Source of the DNA: Dioscorea cayenensis subsp. rotundata
Taxonomy: Eukaryota; Streptophyta; Magnoliopsida; Dioscoreales; Dioscoreaceae
Direction of reading: 5' to 3'
DNA: 64,000 bases
NCBI RefSeq assembly: GCF_009730915.1
Contig: NC_052471.1
Span: 29,918,185 to 29,982,184, forward strand
Position numbers and translations under genes: made by a program. This document shows positions 24,439-37,895 of this stretch, in pieces. The notes beneath the pieces were generated by a model that worked only from the letters and a program-made list of their open reading frames with translations, was not told where the DNA came from and ran no database searches. Position 1 is the stretch's first letter, and each line of letters begins with the position of its first letter.

Positions 24439-25355
24439 ATGGGATTAAGGGATATTGAAAGCACTCTCCCTCCAGGGTTTAGATTCCATCCAAGTGATGA
24501 AGAACTTGTTTGCCATTATCTTTACAAGAAGGTGGCCAATAAGATGGTTTCTAATGAAGGAACAATGGTGGAAGTGAACTTGCATTCTCTTGAACCATGG
24601 GAGCTCCCAGGTGATCACTAAACACTTTTTATAATTTCATTTATTCTAATTAAGCAAGCATAATTATCTATGATGCTGCAGAAGTGGCAAAACTCAATGC
24701 AAAAGAATGGTACTTCTTTAGTTTTCGAGACCGAAAATACGCGACCGGTTTGCGTACTAATCGAGCTACAAAAACCGGTTATTGGAAGGCGACCGGAAAA
24801 GACCGTATAGTTTACCATCCTTCAACAAAATCCATTGTTGGAATGAGAAAGACACTGGTTTTTTATAGTGGAAGAGCTCCAAATGGGTTGAAAACATGTT
24901 GGGTCATGCATGAGTTCAGGCTAGATACACCAAATAGTCCTCCAAAGGTACATAACATTAATAATTAGTCTTTTTTTTTTTTTTAAGGTAATTAATTTGA
25001 TCAAGTCATACTGATCTTGCAGGAGGATTGGGTTTTATGTAGAGTTTTTCACAAGAGGAAAGAGGAGAGAGTGAGTGTGATTAATGATCAAGAGGATTAT
25101 TCAACTTCTTCTCTTCTTACAGACCAACCATTAATCCTTGATAATTGTTTTGATTTACTTGGTTCATCATGCACAAGTGTTCAACATCAAGAGGACATGA
25201 TCATTAGTGATAATCCTTTACTTAATATGGCATTAATGCATTATAACTTCATTGATTATCCTCAAGATGATGACACTTCACAGATGATAGAGATTGGATC
25301 AAGATGGAAGGATGATCACTGTGTGCTCCTTTTTGATGAAGAAATAAGACCATGA
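24439..25355 (+). CDS. NAC-domain transcription factor (NAC21/22-like)
   Basis: Three exons, 24439-24610, 24682-24947 and 25023-25355, join in frame to 256 residues. The intron positions are the usual ones for NAC genes. The start at MGLRDIE was preferred over an in-frame ATG 36 bp upstream because related NAC proteins begin this way. The NAC domain covers about residues 9-157: [19 protein letters not shown] (subdomain A), [15 protein letters not shown] and [17 protein letters not shown] (C), [17 protein letters not shown] (D), and [11 protein letters not shown] (E). The C-terminal 100 residues are acidic and Ser/Asp-rich, fitting an activation region. It should be a nuclear DNA-binding regulator. 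The exact NAC subgroup is a judgement from the MGLRDIE start and the domain wording; target genes are unknown. Confidence 0.93.
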
Positions 25356-25640
25356 TTAATAACTAATTAATATCATAAATTGTTCTTGCAGGAATTATTT
25401 CTTTGGGATTGATTGAACTAAAGGGTGATTGTATCTGTAAATTAAAAAGTATATATATATTAAGAGTATGAGCTTATGTATTTATTACACATTGTATATA
25501 TACACATGAAATATGAATATTGTATGATTTCTGAATGCTGATATATTACATTAATGTATATATTGGTTTACTCTCTTGACAATTCATTTTATCTAAATTT
25601 TTGCATGATGTGATATATTTGCATGCTTTCATGCATGTAT

Positions 25641-25646
<6 letters not shown>

Positions 25647-25711
<65 letters not shown>
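25647..25711. repeat. Compound (CT)n(CA)n microsatellite
   Basis: About 17 CT units run directly into about 16 CA units, 290 bp downstream of the NAC stop codon. Confidence 0.95.
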
Positions 25712-25717
<6 letters not shown>

Positions 25718-26647
25718 CACACATTGACATACACACATTAAATTTAATAATACCAACTTCTGACTACTTGGATATGATATTCAAGTATTCTCTAGTTAGG
25801 CTATGGTTGGTTTTGTTTTTTTGTTAATGAATTAATAATATAATGAATTAGCTCTAGATTCCTACATCTTTAGCAGGACCACTTCTTCTTCTTGTGAAGG
25901 TGACAATTCTTTTCTTTATTGATTTATATATGTTTTATTTTTCTAACAAACAAATCTAGTAGAGATTTAGATTCCTTAAGAACATCCATCCCTTCAATAT
26001 AATCCAAAAAAGTTTGATATATATCTATGTCCATTTATATTAATTCAAGTACATGAAATGACTACTTCAAGTGCAATAATTCACTTGTAGAAAATGAAGA
26101 GTTTGCATCATTTCCATTGAGAGAACAAAAAATGGTTTGATGTAATTGATTTCCAAACTAGTGTATGGCTAAGCACTTCAATGGATTAATTAAGCATCAA
26201 GCATTCAAGTTAATGTATTTAGTTCATATATCCAACTTAATGATCAATCCATGGATATATTAGAGTTTAAAAAACAGATCAAATAAAAAATAGAACTTTT
26301 ATTCTCAAGTTTAGTTTTTACTTGCAACCGAGGCCAATCTTCAAGAGACTAAGTTATCAATATTTTCACCCAAACACTTTGTCTTTTAGCTCCACCAAAG
26401 CTTATATTTATTCATCAACATTTTTAATTAGTTTTTTCTTTGTTTGTGTGTCTAAGTAGAGACATATAGGAAGGACCAAGGTTGGTTTTTGCAATGTGAG
26501 AGCAATGGAGGAATCTTTGTCATGCATGAATATATAAAAAAAATTACAAAAAAAAAATGTCAAATAAGTCATTGGATTAGATAATTAATGTTTCATCGTA
26601 TATAAATAAATCACTTTGGTTAGAAGAAAAGAAAATTCTATGATTAA

Positions 26648-26678
<31 letters not shown>

Positions 26679-29030
26679 TTTTTATCAACGCATAATTAAG
26701 CGCTACCACGTAGATCTTTTAAAAAGCTAACTTTTTACCTTCTTAACCATGCTTTTAGAGCTGAACCGGACTGGTGGTCTGACAAGTTGAACTGGTCTTA
26801 GAACTAGTCATATTTTCTAATGGACCAGAATTATAATTGAACCACTAAAAATTTATGTGAACTGGTGCTTCAACCTGTGGTTTGGTAAGTAAACGAATTT
26901 TTTTTATAGAGATAAATGTTATATTATATTAAATTATTTAAATTGATCCCACATTTGATAATAAAACAATTTACTAATATTTTTTAGTTAAAACAAATAA
27001 CCCACATTCGTTTAAAAATATAAATATGTTTCAGTAGATCATAACATAAATCATAAAAAAAATACAAAAATAAGCAAGAATATAAAAAACACAAAGTCCA
27101 CCAATTATAGAGGTGGAAATCGGACACAAACGAAAGATAAAATCAACCGTAAGCTTAAAAAATTATTATGCTAGCTACTTATGTATTTTATATTATATCA
27201 ATTTATTATATATAATTGTATTTTTTTTTTACTAGCACTATATATACATATTAAGTATAAATGAAACCACAAGGAAAAAAGAAAACTTTATTTATCATTT
27301 ATACGATGATATTTCAATATGACCAATTTACACTCAAAACAAACATAACAAGAAAGAGTTATTCCAATATCATATAATGGGCTGGCTTTTAGAAATATTG
27401 GGCCTGAACTTGGGCCTGTGCTAGATGGAGTTCAACTTGTCTCGGAATCAGTGCATGCACGTGCGAGACAGAACAAATTAAGAAAGTTCAAAAAAGTGGT
27501 GAGCACGTGTGAACGTACGTATGATGCCTTATTTACATGCAGTCATGCTTAGGGTTTTGTGCATTTTGTTCTAATTCTAAGCAACTTTATTATATTTTAA
27601 ATGCTTTTATATTCCTAAATGATTAACAATTTGATGATCATAATCAACTAGTTGGAAAGTTTTATTAAAATTATATTTTATATAACAAGATTAAAGAGTA
27701 TATATGTTTCGAATATAATCCAAGATATATAACAACAAGAATATTTGAAGTTTAAAACACATTATATATATATATATTTGTGTGTGAGCATCCATTCTTT
27801 GTCCTCTTGATTTGTTGAACAGTGAAAGAAAGAATGCCAGGCCTAGAGACTACAAAAGTTCATGTAGATCATCAACAGTATATATATATATATATATATT
27901 CATATTCATACTCAAAGAAAGAGTCAAGAGATCATCATTCATTCATCAAACTAAAGATGACTCAATGAAAAGTATTAGAATGTATATATATATATATTGA
28001 GAAAATATATCCTAGTCCTTGCTTTATTTTCTATCATATAGGCTTGAATTTAAACTGGATTAAGATAAAATTAGTCTACCCCAAGCTTCAGCAAATTCAG
28101 TAAAAATATATTCTTTTACTTTTACAGGATTCCTTAATTGTTACATAACATATATATTGTTCACTGGAGTCTCTTTATATCCATAGACATAGATTAAACT
28201 ATTCAAACCACATGATTAAATACTATGCTGCTTTTTATTTGTGGTGTTTGTTCATTCACTTTCCTAACGGTCTTTTTCACCTTGTGTTGTAAATATATCA
28301 ATGATACATAGATACTATAAAAATATAAATATAATTAGTAGGTTGGTTTAACTTTACTTTGCAAAAATATAAACTAAGTTTTTGAGAAAGGAAAGAAAGA
28401 TGTCAATCAGAAGGACATGTTTCCATACCCATCTACATCCATTAGAGTAGGATATGGAGATTTGGTAATTGAAGGAGTGATTTAAGGAATTGAAACGTGG
28501 TAGCTAGCATTCCCTTCTATATTGAATATATATATATATATATTTAAGAAAGGTGATAACATAAATATGAAAAGTTAAATATGAAAAGTTTAATGATCTT
28601 TTATGGATTTACCATGTAAAGCAGACTAACACACAGGGCAATTAGAGTTTATTATGTGTCCAGGATGATATATCAATGATATATCTTAACCTCACAATGG
28701 TAAATCCCCATGTCTTGAAACTCTAAAAAAGTAAAGAATATGGTTCCTCATACAAAAGACTCATAAACAGTGAATGAACAGTACTAATACAGTTTTTTAC
28801 AATATACTTACACAATATTATACGGTACCGCAACCCAATAAATTCCACCTTACACCACTCATCCACCGCCCATAGTGACTTCCATTGTACTATCTAGTGG
28901 TTATCCCAGGGTAATATTCTATTGGTCTTACTAATAAATCCTCAATGATATATATGCTTAAATTTTTTTTTAAAAAAAGGTTGAAATATATTCTTAATTT
29001 TCACCCATTCCATCAACCTACCTTTGTTTC
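25712..29030. other. AT-rich intergenic DNA between the NAC and ALOG genes
   Basis: It holds an (ATA)n run at 26648-26677 and (AT)n runs near 27764, 27880, 27983 and 28527. A GGCC- and CACGTG-bearing stretch lies at 27370-27540, with a telo-box-like TAGGGTTTT near 27550. A 62-codon frame at 27812 has no recognisable features. No gene supported. Confidence 0.6.
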
Positions 29031-29668
29031 CATCATCCTTTAAACTCCCACTCTCCCACTTCCTCTCCCTCACACCACACCCTCTCTTTCTCTGATATCT
29101 TTAATTGATCATGGAGTTTGTTCATCTGTAACATCTCCTTCTCATCTTTTTTTTTTTTTCCTCTAATTTTGAGCCAAAGAGTGAGTGTATCTTTTCTCAA
29201 CTCTTTCTCTTTTCTCTTTCTCTCTCTGATGATCATCACTGATTCACTCACATCATGACGTGAAATCCATCCCTGTTTATATATGTCCTAAAATCTATAA
29301 TTAATCTTCTCTTCTTCCTACCCAGCTTTCTCCTTTGCTTTATCTGACATACTATAAGATCTAGTAATATTTTAGGGTTTCAGCTCATTCTCAAACCTCT
29401 TCAACACCTCCCACATGCTTACCTTTCCCTAAACTTCAGCACTCAAAACTCTATTATACCATCTCTTCTCTTCCTTTCTTAATCTTCTTTCTTCTTCTAT
29501 ATATTTTTATATATAGAAAAGAAAGAGAAAAATCAAAGTAGAACTAGTATAGTAATTAACATATATAGCTTATGCTTTGCTCTTTCTCTTTCTCTCTCTC
29601 TTCTTAGTTTACAAAGCTCCAAGAATCAAGGAAGTAAAACATTAAACAAGCAAGCAAGCAAGCAAAAC

Positions 29669-29703
<35 letters not shown>

Positions 29704-29708
29704 AATCC
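29031..29708 (+). promoter_or_regulatory. ALOG gene promoter and pyrimidine-rich leader
   Basis: Dense CT stretches (29031-29260 and 29450-29605), a telo-box TAGGGTTT at 29373-29380, and a TATA-like TATATATTTTTATATATAG near 29500 precede the ATG. A (CTAT)n microsatellite at 29671-29702 ends 6 bp before the start codon, so its length may vary the leader. Confidence 0.5.
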
Positions 29709-30251
29709 ATGGAGATAGGAACAAGCCCAGGGAGTCCAATATGTGATGGAACAAAGAGTACTACAAGCCCTCACACTTCACCATCATCATCAACTTCAAA
29801 CTCTGCCTCACCGAGTCGCTATGAATCCCAGAAACGTAGAGACTGGAACACTTTCGGTCAATATCTCAAGAACCACAGGCCACCACTTTCACTCTCCCGT
29901 TGCAGTGGTGCTCATGTTCTTGAATTCCTCCGTTATCTTGATCAGTTCGGCAAAACTAAAGTTCACACTCAGATGTGCCCTTTCTTTGGCCACCCCAACC
30001 CACCAGCTCCTTGTCCTTGCCCTTTGAAACAAGCTTGGGGAAGTCTTGATGCTCTCATCGGCCGTCTCCGTGCTGCTTATGAAGAGAATGGTGGTAAGCC
30101 TGATTCTAATCCTTTTGGTGCTCGAGCTGTTAGGCTTTATCTTCGAGAAGTCCGGGAGATGCAAGCCAAGGCTCGTGGCATTAGTTATGAGAAGAAGAAG
30201 CGCAAGAAGCCTCAATTGCTTCCTTCTCATCCTTCATCTAGTTCAACTTGA
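29709..30251 (+). CDS. ALOG-domain (LSH/G1-like) transcription regulator
   Basis: A single exon codes for 180 residues, usual for this family. A Ser/Thr-rich N-terminus (1-36) leads into the ALOG domain (about 37-161), which begins [17 protein letters not shown]. Its zinc-ribbon insert has His and Cys spaced as in [16 protein letters not shown], and the domain continues [20 protein letters not shown] and [14 protein letters not shown]. The nuclear signal KKKRKK lies at 162-167. ALOG proteins are plant-specific nuclear regulators of light responses, meristem boundaries and flower organ identity (Arabidopsis LSH, rice G1/TAWAWA1). The domain is near-identical to family consensus, so the call is firm, but the exact orthologue is not. 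One small departure is Gln-Met just before CPFFG. Confidence 0.97.
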   Translation: MEIGTSPGSPICDGTKSTTSPHTSPSSSTSNSASPSRYESQKRRDWNTFGQYLKNHRPPLSLSRCSGAHVLEFLRYLDQFGKTKVHTQMCPFFGHPNPPAPCPCPLKQAWGSLDALIGRLRAAYEENGGKPDSNPFGARAVRLYLREVREMQAKARGISYEKKKRKKPQLLPSHPSSSST

Positions 30252-30289
30252 GTGTGGTGAGCTCATATATCCTCATGAAGCTAGTTGTG

Positions 30290-30305
30290 GTAAGACTTGT
30301 TCTAC

Positions 30306-30342
<37 letters not shown>

Positions 30343-30386
30343 TACTACTACTATATTTATATGATTGATTTCCTTATATTTTTCAG
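30290..30386 (+). other. Possible 3'UTR intron of the ALOG gene
   Basis: GTAAGAC at 30290 and a TTTTTCAG acceptor ending at 30386 would remove 97 bp containing a (TTA)n/(CTA)n run. The stop codon is 39 bp upstream. The splice signals are good, but no transcript evidence is available. Confidence 0.4.
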
Positions 30387-30719
30387 AATGAAATGGAGGT
30401 GATCATCAAGCTTGCTTAGCTTGATGAATTGTTATTAGTAGTATATTATAGTAAGAAATGAATGTGTGTGGGGACATGAAGTGGTGATGGTGGTGGTGGT
30501 GGTGGCTACTTGTGGTATGGATTTTGGTGTGAGTGTGAGTGTGAGTGTGACTGTGTGAGAGTTCAAGTGTTGCAGAGTGTGTACTTGAGATCTTATCTAT
30601 ATAGCAATTGTGTTGTTGATTTGCAACATCACATGTCAAGTCCACTCTTTTGTCTTCTGTTCTTCTTCCTCATGTGTTTGTGTCTCAGATTTTCTAGTCA
30701 ACATGTTTTCTCTGGTTAA

Positions 30720-33500
30720 TTAATTATATATATCAAGAGTATGATCATCATCTCTTTATTAATTTTTTTGTTGTTAATTCCCCCCTTTGAGATCAAATTT
30801 TTATGATCTCTCTACTCTCTTTAATTAACATTTCTTTCATGTCTTTACCTTTAATTCAGTCAAGAATTAAGTTGCTTGAATTTTAATTTGTAGCTTGATT
30901 TGCTACTCAAAAGTTTTATAGATATATATATATATATAACTGTGCATGTTGATATGATTTTAATTATTACTAGAAAATATAACAAATTAATTAGAGACAT
31001 TAGTACATTTTCATACACCTGAGACTTCTGATCAAGTATCACAAGTAATCTTGCATTTGATTCGTGAGGATTGATGGTGTTGGCATGGATTAATTAATTC
31101 TTCTCTCTCAAATTAATTAGTTTTACTGTTCTCTGATTGTGTTAGTCAATATTATCACAGCTTCATTCACATTTAAGTGTTTAGTCTATAGATGAGAAAT
31201 TTATTAATTAAGCACAGTGAATTAGACACACTTAGTTCTTCCTCTAATAGTATGATGACTGGTGCTTCATGATATGTAGGTGCATATTTTGACAATTAGT
31301 TTAGTTACATTATTTAGAGTTGAAGACGTTACTGTTAATTAATTTTAATTTCTTCCATCAGTTTTGCTTATTACAAGTCATTTCACATATAATTTGATTG
31401 GGGAAAAAAATATATATATCCATAATCTCACTCTTCCTGTTCTTAATTTGTTTTCACAGTTAGAATGGTTTATCTCACAGCTGGTGGTCCTATTTTAATT
31501 GTGTTGTTATCTTACAATCTCTGTTGTTTTTCCATGTGCTTATATTTCTTATTGGTTTAATTAAATTGTGATTTATTTATTTTTATTAAAAAAAATTGAA
31601 AAAAAATCTCATCCTTCACTGGTTTCCATCTACAATGTAATTTACTTTAAAAATATTTAAGAACTAGGTATGATTTTAGCATTAATATGGAAAATACTTC
31701 AGAAAAGAGATGATATATATATGGACAGTTTCATTTGAAAATATGTTGAGAATAATTTTGCTTTTTTTTTTTTGGGTCACAAGTGATTCTTTTATTATCT
31801 AAAAACTAGATGTTATTTAATTTTGTAATTTTGATCAAAATCTGAAGGTTCATTGAGTTGAGGCCTCCTGGTTCGTTCATGTTTACCAAAAAAAACTTAA
31901 TTAGTTCATTTACTAAATATATATATATATATATATAAATAATCCTGGAGTAAAGGATGTTAATGAAAGTGTGTTTTGTTAGCTTGATTTCAATAAAGTT
32001 ATATACTTAAGAGACAATGTCACAATGTGCAGCAAACATTGATGCTAAAATTGTGTGATTGTTCTTGCTAATATATTGATGCTAAAATTAATCTTCTCAC
32101 AGGATTTCCTTTTAACTATTTGCTTGATCATTTAATGTTTTATAGCTAATATATGAATGTTCTTCGTGCATTATATATATATATATATAGTGAGCTAATT
32201 AATTGATTCAATTGTTCAATTATTAATTTATTATTATTTTATTCAAGTCGTATTAATGTATATAATAAAAATAGTATTAATATAAAATAAAGTATCGTGG
32301 AATACCATTCGGATGCCGGAACCATTCAATGTAATTAAAGACTTTCTACAAATGGTTATTACTGCATTGGTACAAGCAGTAATTTTAGAAAAAAAAAAAA
32401 GGAAGTTGCACTACGGTCTTCTTTTTTCATTTTGTACCTTCTACTCTCATCTTAATTTATTAATGCGGAATCCATCTTTTTAGAAAAAAATAAAAAATAC
32501 ATTACATTGAATATTCTTATAAACCAAATATGTGTAAGTATTTAGAGAAAAGAAAGAAAAAAAATTGGTATTAAATTTTTTTTTTTCTCTAATATATATA
32601 TATAAGACCATTCCAGCAATAACCGGATGATAATGAGTCTATTTTTCTATGCAGGAAATTGAGCATCTTTACTTCTTCTCAACCATTGTTGAGTAATTAG
32701 TGTGTGTGGTGTTGTTTTGTTCAGATTATCAAATAAATAAATAAAATAAATAAGCCAGCATGCATTAATTAACCGTACCCATATGTTTGCTATTACAACC
32801 TTCATATGGTTTTAAAGACTTTATATGAATACTTTTGTTGTGAGAAAATGTACTTGTTAATGAATATGATTTATTTGCACAGAATCTCCTGAGTATGATG
32901 TTTGAATTTTTGTTGAGGAGGTGAGCTTAAATTTTAGCTCCTATAAGTTGACACACAAGTGGGCTGAAATATTAACTTCTCGCTTGTGTATACCCTTGAC
33001 TCAATTTATCTGTATTTACAAAAAAAATTAATATCTACGGTTTATATTATTATTATTGTGTGTATATATATATATATATATATATTTTGACAAAGACAAT
33101 AAACACTGCTAAAGAAATAAACAAGTATAGAAATATATTAGTTATAATGACTTAACAAAAATTTCATCCATCATGCAATCCTAGATTGAAAAAAATGTTA
33201 TTTTCTCATAAAAAATTCACACGTAGACCATTCAATACTGATAAACAGTTACCCTTAATAAACAGTGTACAAACTATATTAATAAATAATATTGAGAGAG
33301 TAAAGTTTCTAGTTTTTCTTTTTGGCATATTTTATAATAAGTTATCATTAAATTACTAGTGATTTCTCAAATATATACAAGAATGTAAAAAATGTACGTT
33401 GGCAGCAGAGGTTTACCCTTCAATTGTGCTTCAAGTATGTGATATAAATATAAAAAACAAAAAATAAAAACTGAAAAAAAAAAGATAAATAAAAACATTA
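30720..33500. other. AT-rich intergenic DNA
   Basis: (AT)n runs occur near 30919, 31916, 32170 and 33065. No coding region, RNA gene or element terminus recognised. Confidence 0.6.
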
Positions 33501-33527
33501 AGGTTATTTTTTAAAAAATAGAATGAT

Positions 33528-34400
33528 GTGACAGTAGCATCGCCGGTTCAGAAAGAACCACCGTCGTTCCCGCCAAAAACACACGCTGTGTTCCAGAGAA
33601 TCCAAACATTCCGTACGAGAATCCCACGTCTTCCGCTCAAAAATTTCACACCCATAATTCTCACCCAACAAAAGAAACCCACCAATCAATTCTACCATCC
33701 AATCAGGTCGTTTTCTAAGTCCCTTTTTCGAGTGCGAAACTCCAAAATAGATCATATCTATTGGCTTATAGTTCGTGGGCCCCGCCACCCGTGCCGCCCC
33801 ACGCCTCGCGTGTCCCGCAGTGTCGGCGGGGAGCTCGGAGAATTAGTGACGTGTCAGAACGTGATGCGCTGAGTACGATGTACGGTGTTATCGGGTGTGT
33901 AGCGGTGCGCTGGCGTCACGTCCGACAGCGGACCGAAGGAGGTGGTTTTTTTTGTCGTATTCGCTCTGAAAATTTAACTGTTTGAATTATTTCACTAACT
34001 TTTTTTTTTTACTTATTTATTGAATATTTTATTTTATTTTTTTTACTTTTAGTTGGCATCTTGAGTCTTTGACCGAAAGGATGGTTTTTTGACGTGACCG
34101 TACGGTCAACGGGGGGATGGGTTGAATCAAATGTTTGAATTGTTATTATTCGTTTACGTGGCGATGAGTTGGGGACCGTTTGAGTGGTTGAGGGATGGGC
34201 TTGGGGTGGCAGCTTTTTGGGCTAACTGGATCCGGGGCCCGGCCCAGAAAAAAGAACACCTTAAAAAAAGGGCGTGGGTCAAACTGGACAGCAAATCTTT
34301 GACGTGTACCATTTATGGGACCCACTTTTATTTTGAGACTCTTTTTTTACTCTTGTGTATGTATTGTTTGACCGCATGGTTTGTAATTATAAACACTTAT
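33528..34400. promoter_or_regulatory. Isolated GC-rich island with CCAAT, ACGT and W-box motifs
   Basis: The GC level rises sharply against the flanks, with runs such as GGGCCCCGCCACCCGTGCCG near 33780. CCAAT motifs lie at 33685-33710. GACGTGTC and GCGTCACGTCC occur near 33848 and 33913. W-box cores occur at 34069 (TTGACC), 34104 (GGTCAA), 34277 (GGTCAA) and 34368 (TTGACC). Frames of 94-114 codons on both strands show no recognisable protein. It looks like promoter DNA of an unannotated transcript, or of a gene whose body was lost. Confidence 0.35.
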
Positions 34401-34439
34401 ATATATATATATGAACAGTCTACCACGGAGGTCCTTAAA

Positions 34440-37287
34440 TAAGGATTCTACAAATGTTCCTATATCATCCATTAGATTTGATACCAATAACTACTACACA
34501 TCATCTAGTAATATAAACAATATAATAAATAATATTTAATAACAGTATTCTGAATAATGTTGTGTAAGATACACTTTGAAAAGTGAGATACGTAATAATT
34601 GCATCACAACCTGTTGATCATCATTTAAACTTCAAGAGTGATTTTTATCGAATACCCTAAAAAAAAATTTCCACCACAACCTACTCACTCTTTACCAACC
34701 ATTATCAACTATTCTCAGTTAGTGTTACCCCTATATCTTCACTAATGTCTCTACTTCTCTCATCTATTTTTTTCACTTTTCTTCATGTTCTATAGAAGAT
34801 TTGCAAACGTCTGTGGATGACACATAGCCATAATAATAATAATAATTTTTAAATTCTAAGAATATAATTTTATTCTCTAACTTATTTAAAATTATTTATT
34901 ATTTATGCTTGAATAACATAAGTAATTTCACTTTTTTATATTTAAATTATGTAAATATATTTATTTTGGTTCATGAGTGATATTTTACTTGAATTAAAAT
35001 TAAAATAATATAATTAGAAGAATAACTATTATCACGCTTTATAAAAATGCAACAAAATTGACTATTATAATGAATGGATATTTGTGTATAGATCTAAAAT
35101 TGTTTGCAGACTTTCAAGTTTCATCTTCATGAATTGGAATCAAATGAATGGTTTAATATGTTATTATTAAAAGATATTTAATATAAATCAATATCATAGC
35201 AGGGCAACATTCTTAATATTAAAAATAAAATACTCATGATCTTTTTTTTTTCATAAAGGTATAAATAAAATTTATTTACTTAATTTTACAAAATATCAAC
35301 TATTGGTAAACATCATCTATTAATTAAAAAGGATAAATATGAATTGTGTATATATGTAAAATTAAATTATCATATATAACGGTTATTATCTGTATAAAAA
35401 AACTATAAAAATTTACTATTATTAATTGTACATAATTAATATCTAACAATGTTTGATATTGATATTGTATATGAAAAATAGTAATCATTGGATGTCAATA
35501 CAACTCAGATTGTATGATGTCCCTAAATTTTAAGTCCCAGATGATGCACCCTCTCAGTTAAGAAGTATATATAAATAAAAAATTTATATAATTCAAGCTC
35601 ATTTCAACTTTATATTTTTCTTTCAAAGCAATTTTTTAATTTAAAAAATTAATAAAATTAAAAGAAGAGAACAAAAGTAGATCATGGGTGAAAAATAATT
35701 CAAGCTAAATGGAGAGACCAATAATTGTAAATTACTGTTGAGGAGTCTAATCAAAGCATGTGGAGTGATAAGGGATCCACAAAAAAATAAAAAGTTATAT
35801 ATAAATAAATATATATTTTTATAAATGGAGAGCATGTATTGCCATGTTAGTTGGTTGGGGGGGAGGAATGAGGAATCAACAACTAACACAATGTAATGGA
35901 GTCTCATAAAGTCTAAGTAACCCTTTTCATTGAATGGACCCAAGCCCATGTGGTTGTGTTCCACCTTGTTTCCTAATCCCACTCATTTGGATTTCTCTTT
36001 TTAGTTTTTACCATCATAACTATTCATATCATCAATACCAAACATGTGGGCATTGAAAACATTCTTTTTTAATCATACTTTACTCATACAACTCATTTGA
36101 TGAATTTGTTATATATATATATATATATATATATACAGGGAATATGTCAACCGAGACCTAAAACACCCACAATTGACCAAAATAAACATAATGGAGAGAA
36201 ACAGACATATCTAACATATTCAATTGGGTTTGGTAAATAGGATTGGACGGTTCAGATTAATTGAGTTACTGTTACAGTCACGATCTATCGGTCATATCAA
36301 AATACTGTAAATCACTTTTATTATGCTATTATTCATAAGCACAATAATACTGTTTATTGCATAGTGCAGAACCGTTGGATGTACAAAATATTTTGATTTA
36401 AATAAATTATCTATTAAAGTTTGTGACTTGAATTTTGCTTGAACCAACCCGTAAAGCTTGTGGTGTGATCGATGATATTTTTTGAATTTTGATAAATTTT
36501 TTAAAAACCTATGATAGTAGCGGAAGGATCTAGATGATAGACTTGGATTCGCTTAGAGAATTTAGGTGATTAAACCATACCAAAGAAATAGCAGAGTCAA
36601 GACATTATTCAAATTGAATTTCAGTCAACTTAACTTGTAATTGACATGAAACCTATTTAAACATATTTTAAAATTTTAATATGATAAAATAATTTTAATA
36701 TACTGAGGAGTCATAATTATAATCAATTTTCAATATAATAAAATTATCTTCTCTTTATTTATCAAATATATATATATTTTTTAATTTTACATTTTTTATT
36801 ATCATTATTTCTTTCGTAATGTTTATTTTAAAGGTATTATTCATATTGTTTATCTCATGCTGTCTTGATTTAAGACAGTGATGGATTCATAACAGTAAAA
36901 AGTACAGAAGCAAAATTCATTAATGAAGAACAAGCTCAATTTTCATTATGATAAGAAGACGAAATGGACTACAATTTGGACTCTAGTATGCATGAATTTC
37001 TCTTAGTCTTTTTAACTTTTTTTCTCTATTTCTTCAGTCATTTAATTCTTATCTCAATTTTATTTTTTTTTTCGATCATTTCTGGATGTTTATATGTCTT
37101 AGTCAAAGTAATTTTACTCTTTTATGTGATATACCCATTTTAATAATAAAAATTAATAAATCTCAAGAGTATATTAAAATAATAATCTCCTATTGTTTTT
37201 AATCTTATAGCTTTTAGATGGTGATTAATAAGCCACCTTCTCAGTTGATAAGGGAGAAACAAGTAGAACAATATTCTACCAAACTGG
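34440..37287. other. AT-rich intergenic DNA
   Basis: (AT)n runs occur near 34400 and 36112-36135. A 113-codon minus frame at 35641-35982 is low-complexity and hydrophobic with no family likeness. Nothing else supported. Confidence 0.6.
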
Positions 37288-37297
37288 TTGAATAATC

Positions 37298-37658
37298 GGG
37301 TAAATTTTTTAATAACTTTGACTTATTTTCACTTTGATTATTAAACTTTAATTTATATTAATTTGATCACTCAACTTTAATTTGATTTCACTAAGTAGTA
37401 AATCAAAAGATTCAAGCCCCAAATGAATGATGTGGTTCTTTTTCGATAACATGCACACCTCCAATAGACTTAATAATGTCATCGGGAGGACTGACCCGGA
37501 TTTTCAAACAATCATGTAATCAATTGAAGATTGAAATCATTAATTTATTGTCCAGTAAAATCAAATTAAAATTAAGTGACTAAATCAATGTAAATTGAAG
37601 TTTGGTGATCAAAGTCAAAACGAGTCAAAGTTTAATAACATACCAAAAAAATTTACCC
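37298..37658. mobile_element. MULE-type MITE with long terminal inverted repeats, 361 bp
   Basis: The left end begins GGGTAAATTTTTTAATAAC and the right end, inverted, begins GGGTAAATTTTTTTGG. Similarity between the two arms continues for about 110 bp (ACTTTGATTATTAAACTTTAA against ACTTTGATCACCAAACTTCAA). TTGAATAATC occurs at 37288-37297 and 37659-37668 as a 9-10 bp duplication. It is non-coding and lies 238 bp downstream of the PUB3 stop codon. Confidence 0.85.
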
Positions 37659-37895
37659 TTGAATAATCACATATACAAGTATGCAAAACACTACACATTC
37701 TCATTAACAAGTGCTCCCTTAAATTCAAACAATACCCAAGCAAAACTATAATATATATATATATATATTAGAAAAAGAAATGAAATGAAAAGAAAAGAAA
37801 AGAAACTATGCATGATGTTGTAGAAACAAGGTAATACAAACATCATATATATATATATATATATGTTCATGGAGATTGACTGAAATACATGGATT

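Noticed and set aside
25546-25734. A 62-codon frame over the (CT)n(CA)n repeat
   Set aside because: Its protein is only Cys-Val and Glu-Arg repeats from the microsatellite.
30406-30645. Frames with His and Thr runs after the ALOG gene
   Set aside because: They come from GGT and GTGAGT repeats in the 3' UTR.
33504-33872. Frames of 94 and 114 codons in the GC-rich island
   Set aside because: They overlap on opposite strands, carry no recognisable domain, and are expected by chance in GC-rich DNA.
34410-35560. A possible 1.1-kb element with weakly inverted ends
   Set aside because: The ends share too few bases and no target duplication was found.
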